This document shows, one piece after another, positions 5,639 to 7,861 of a stretch of 7,861 nucleotides of DNA. The translations under genes were made by a program, and so were the position numbers. Location: positions 1-7,861 of the forward strand of contig CAKRHL010000093.1 of the NCBI GenBank assembly GCA_934338765.1, read 5' to 3'. Under the pieces are notes generated by a model. That model worked only from the letters and a program-made list of their open reading frames with translations, searched no databases and was not told where the DNA came from. This stretch comes from an uncultured Lachnospiraceae bacterium. Its GTDB lineage: Bacteria; Bacillota; Clostridia; Lachnospirales; Lachnospiraceae. Within the stretch, counting starts at the first letter, position 1, and every line of letters begins with the position of its first letter.

Positions 5639-7621
5639 TTAATCGTTTAACTGCTTCTTGATCTCCAACATCTGATCACGTAAGTTTGCTGCCAGCTCAA
5701 AGTTTAATTCTGCTGCTGCCGTATTCATCTTTTTCTTAATCTTGTCCACAAGCTGTTCCAGCTCCTTGCGGCTCATAGACTCAATATCCTTCTGGATATC
5801 ACCTGCTTCTGTTTCCTCCACCTTCTTGGAAATACGGATCAGATCCCGTACTGCCTTTTTGATCGTCTGTGGTGTAATGCCATGCTCTTCATTATATCTC
5901 TGCTGTATGCTCCGGCGCCGGTTTGTCTCATCAATCGCATTTCTCATGGAATCCGTCATCATATCGGCATACATAATAACATGTCCCTCGGCATTTCTGG
6001 CGGCACGTCCGATGATCTGAACCAGTGCGATCTCAGAACGTAAGAAGCCCTCCTTGTCCGCATCCAGTATGGCAACCAATGCGATCTCCGGGATATCCAG
6101 GCCTTCCCGCAGCAGATTAATTCCCACCAGTACATCAAAAACATCCATACGCATGTCACGGATAATCTCAGACCGCTCCAGAGTATCAATGTCAGAGTGA
6201 AGATACTTCACCCGGATCCCTGCTTCCCGCAGATAATCCGTCAGGTCCTCCGCCATCCGCTTTGTCAGTGTATTGACCATCACCTTATTGCCGGCAGCAA
6301 TGGTGCGGTTTACCTCTCCCAGCAGATCGTCAATCTGCCCCTCCACCGGACGCACATCAATCTCCGGATCCAAAAGGCCGGTGGGACGTATGATCTGCTC
6401 CACTCTTGCAAGCTCATGCTCCGTCTCATAGATATTCGGCGTTGCAGAGACAAACATCATCTGATTAATATGCTGCTCAAACTCCTCAAAATTCAGCGGA
6501 CGGTTATCCAAAGCTGACGGAAGACGGAAACCATAATCCACCAATGTCTTTTTGCGGGACCGGTCCCCGGCATACATGCCCCGGATCTGCGGAATCGTCA
6601 TATGGGACTCATCCACCATAATAATAAAATCGTCCGGGAAATAATCTAAAAGCGTGTGCGGAGGCTCTCCCTCCTTCAAACCGGAAAGATGTCTGGAGTA
6701 ATTCTCAATTCCGGAACAAAATCCTGTCTCCCTCATCATTTCAATATCAAAATTGGTCCGTTCGGAAATCCGCTGTGCCTCCAAAAGCTTGTCCTCGGAG
6801 CGGAAATATCGGACACGATCCTCCAGCTCTGCCTCAATATCGCGGATGGCCCGTTCCATAGCGTCCTTATCTACCACATAATGCGATGCCGGAAATACTA
6901 CCATATGCTCCAGCTCCGATAATACCTCCCCTGTCAGAACATCAATCTCCGTAATCCGGTCAACCTCATCTCCAAAAAACTCCACACGGATCGCGCGCTC
7001 TGACTCTGAAACCGGGAACACCTCCAGCACATCCCCGCGAACCCGGAACGTACCACGCTGAAAATCCATATCGTTTCTCGTATACTGCATGTCGATCAGC
7101 CTGCGAATGACCTCATCCCTGTCCTTCATCATACCCGGACGCAGGGATACTGTCATATTCTGGTAATCAATAGGACTACCCAGACCATAAATACAGGATA
7201 CACTGGCAACGATCACCACATCCCGCCGCTCTGTCAGTGCAGCCGTAGCGGAATGGCGAAGCTTATCGATCTCATCATTAATAGAGGAGTCCTTCTCAAT
7301 ATAGGTATCCGAAGATGGAACATATGCCTCCGGTTGATAGTAATCATAATAGGATACAAAATACTCCACCGCATTCTCCGGAAAGAATTCCTTGAACTCG
7401 CCGTAGAGCTGCGCCGCCAAGGTCTTATTGTGCGCAATGACCAAAGTCGGTTTGTTAAGCTTTGCAATAACATTTGCCATAGTAAAGGTCTTGCCGGAGC
7501 CGGTAACACCTAGCAAAGTCTGAAACTGGTCGCCCTCCTCAAAACCCCTGACCAGAGCATCGATCGCCTCCGGCTGGTCACCGGTGGGCTGATATTCGCT
7601 GTGTAATATAAAATGATCCAT
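5639..7621 (-). CDS. uvrB: UvrABC system protein B (excision-repair helicase)
   Basis: A 660-aa full-length UvrB. In nucleotide excision repair it receives damaged DNA from UvrA, inserts a beta-hairpin to verify the lesion, and recruits UvrC for incision. Visible motifs in order: Walker A GVTGSGKT (38-45), the beta-hairpin [12 protein letters not shown] (91-102), Walker B DESH (337-340), SAT (392-394), motif V around [13 protein letters not shown] (500-512), motif [11 protein letters not shown] (535-543), and a C-terminal UVR domain (about 617-655) that binds UvrC. The N-terminus ([20 protein letters not shown]) aligns with other UvrB starts, supporting ATG 7621, although the nearest GGAGG is 13 nt upstream. 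No insertion or damaged motif is seen. uvrA, often adjacent in Firmicutes, is not downstream; the GH42 gene occupies that place. Confidence 0.98.
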   Translation of the reverse strand: MDHFILHSEYQPTGDQPEAIDALVRGFEEGDQFQTLLGVTGSGKTFTMANVIAKLNKPTLVIAHNKTLAAQLYGEFKEFFPENAVEYFVSYYDYYQPEAYVPSSDTYIEKDSSINDEIDKLRHSATAALTERRDVVIVASVSCIYGLGSPIDYQNMTVSLRPGMMKDRDEVIRRLIDMQYTRNDMDFQRGTFRVRGDVLEVFPVSESERAIRVEFFGDEVDRITEIDVLTGEVLSELEHMVVFPASHYVVDKDAMERAIRDIEAELEDRVRYFRSEDKLLEAQRISERTNFDIEMMRETGFCSGIENYSRHLSGLKEGEPPHTLLDYFPDDFIIMVDESHMTIPQIRGMYAGDRSRKKTLVDYGFRLPSALDNRPLNFEEFEQHINQMMFVSATPNIYETEHELARVEQIIRPTGLLDPEIDVRPVEGQIDDLLGEVNRTIAAGNKVMVNTLTKRMAEDLTDYLREAGIRVKYLHSDIDTLERSEIIRDMRMDVFDVLVGINLLREGLDIPEIALVAILDADKEGFLRSEIALVQIIGRAARNAEGHVIMYADMMTDSMRNAIDETNRRRSIQQRYNEEHGITPQTIKKAVRDLIRISKKVEETEAGDIQKDIESMSRKELEQLVDKIKKKMNTAAAELNFELAANLRDQMLEIKKQLND

Positions 7622-7634
7622 GATTGTCTGAACA

Positions 7635-7639
7635 CCTCC
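7635..7639 (-). promoter_or_regulatory. uvrB ribosome binding site with long spacer
   Basis: GGAGG on the minus strand lies 13 nt before ATG 7621, against 5-7 nt for the other genes here. No ATG, GTG or TTG lies in frame between it and the ATG, so the start is not in doubt. Translation initiation may be weaker than for the neighbours. Confidence 0.6.
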
Positions 7640-7651
7640 AAATAAGAGAAT

Positions 7652-7681
7652 TACCGGAAACTACAGGGAACATATCCGGTA
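7652..7681 (-). repeat. Inverted repeat just upstream of the uvrB Shine-Dalgarno
   Basis: Perfect 7-bp arms TACCGGA (7652-7658) and TCCGGTA (7675-7681) enclose a 16-nt loop. It ends about 12 nt before the ribosome binding site, inside the likely leader RNA. It has no U-tract, so it is not an intrinsic terminator. A leader hairpin or a protein-binding site are both possible. Confidence 0.45.
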
Positions 7682-7718
7682 CTCTCTCCGATTTGTGTCT
7701 TTTTACTTTATAATAAGA

Positions 7719-7739
7719 CAGGGAACAAATCTCTCCCTG
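7719..7739 (-). repeat. Inverted repeat CAGGGA / TCCCTG in the uvrB upstream region
   Basis: Six-base arms CAGGGA (7719-7724) and TCCCTG (7734-7739) flank 9 nt. The same core recurs nearby: ACAGGGAACA occurs at both 7663-7672 and 7718-7727, and TTCCCT lies at 7751-7756, so several alternative pairings are possible. Confidence 0.4.
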
Positions 7740-7782
7740 ATAGCGATTCATTCCCTATGTATCTTTCATCATTCATAAAATC

Positions 7783-7791
7783 AGTATATCA
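7783..7791 (-). promoter_or_regulatory. Possible extended -10 promoter for uvrB
   Basis: On the minus strand TG-A-TATACT (7791-7783) reads as an extended -10 element with 5/6 match in the hexamer. No acceptable -35 is found 16-18 bp upstream, which falls within a large inverted repeat. Transcription would start near 7776, giving a leader of about 155 nt. No LexA-like GAAC-N4-GTTC site was found in this region. Confidence 0.35.
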
Positions 7792-7838
7792 CAAATTCGC
7801 AACGCAAGGGAGCTTGTTCACTTGCGCAGAATTTGTGA
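7789..7838. repeat. 50-bp imperfect inverted repeat upstream of uvrB
   Basis: Outer arms TCACAAATTC (7789-7798) and GAATTTGTGA (7829-7838) are perfectly complementary over 10 bp. After a small internal loop, inner arms CGCAAG (7803-7808) and CTTGCG (7821-7826) pair over 6 bp around a 12-nt loop. Overlapping it are a second inverted pair, GTTCAC (7816-7821) / GTGAAC (7835-7840), and a third, TTGCGC (7822-7827) / GCGCAA (7855-7860). No T-run directly follows on either strand, so it is not a classical terminator. It could be an interspersed palindromic repeat, an operator pair beside the -10, or a structured RNA from an upstream transcript. Confidence 0.6.
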
Positions 7839-7861
7839 ACGACAAAATCTTAAAGCGCAAC

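Noticed and set aside
7789..7838. Inverted repeat as an intrinsic terminator of an upstream gene
   Set aside because: The stem is interrupted and no T-run follows directly on either strand; kept instead as an unexplained repeat.

Overview
This window looks like chromosomal DNA from a low-to-moderate GC Gram-positive bacterium, most likely a gut-type Clostridia of the Lachnospiraceae. The basis is strong AGGAGG-type ribosome binding sites before nearly every gene, a Gram-positive lipobox lipoprotein carrying BspA-type leucine-rich repeats, and the flavour of the UvrB, GH42 and LacI proteins. The genus cannot be fixed from sequence alone. All supported genes lie on the minus strand, so transcription runs from right (7861) to left (1).

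Layout in order of transcription: (1) a 240-bp non-coding region at the right edge (7622-7861) with a large inverted repeat, a possible extended -10 element and repeated AGGGAA/TTCCCT motifs; (2) uvrB, the nucleotide-excision-repair damage-recognition helicase; (3) after 53 bp with no visible terminator, a cytosolic GH42 beta-galactosidase; (4) overlapping its stop by ATGA, a 125-aa three-helix membrane protein of unknown function; (5) after 29 bp, a 573-aa lipoprotein with BspA-like leucine-rich repeats; (6) after a 157-bp gap with a weak promoter candidate, a LacI-family sugar regulator; (7) a 241-bp gap holding a perfect consensus sigma-A promoter (TTGACA, 17 bp, TATAAT) and, at the very left edge, a strong Shine-Dalgarno and the first codons (Met-Lys) of a gene cut off by the window.

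How they may work together: uvrB is housekeeping. The three genes behind it (GH42, small membrane protein, surface LRR lipoprotein) are tightly packed and form a likely accessory operon that may rely on uvrB read-through, since no good promoter is seen in the 53-bp gap. The LacI regulator and the strongly promoted gene at the left edge look like the start of a sugar-uptake or sugar-catabolism operon. A link between that operon and the beta-galactosidase is plausible but is inference. The least explained parts are the small membrane protein, its pairing with the LRR lipoprotein and GH42 enzyme, and the structured leader upstream of uvrB. I saw no mobile element, CRISPR array, tRNA or rRNA.
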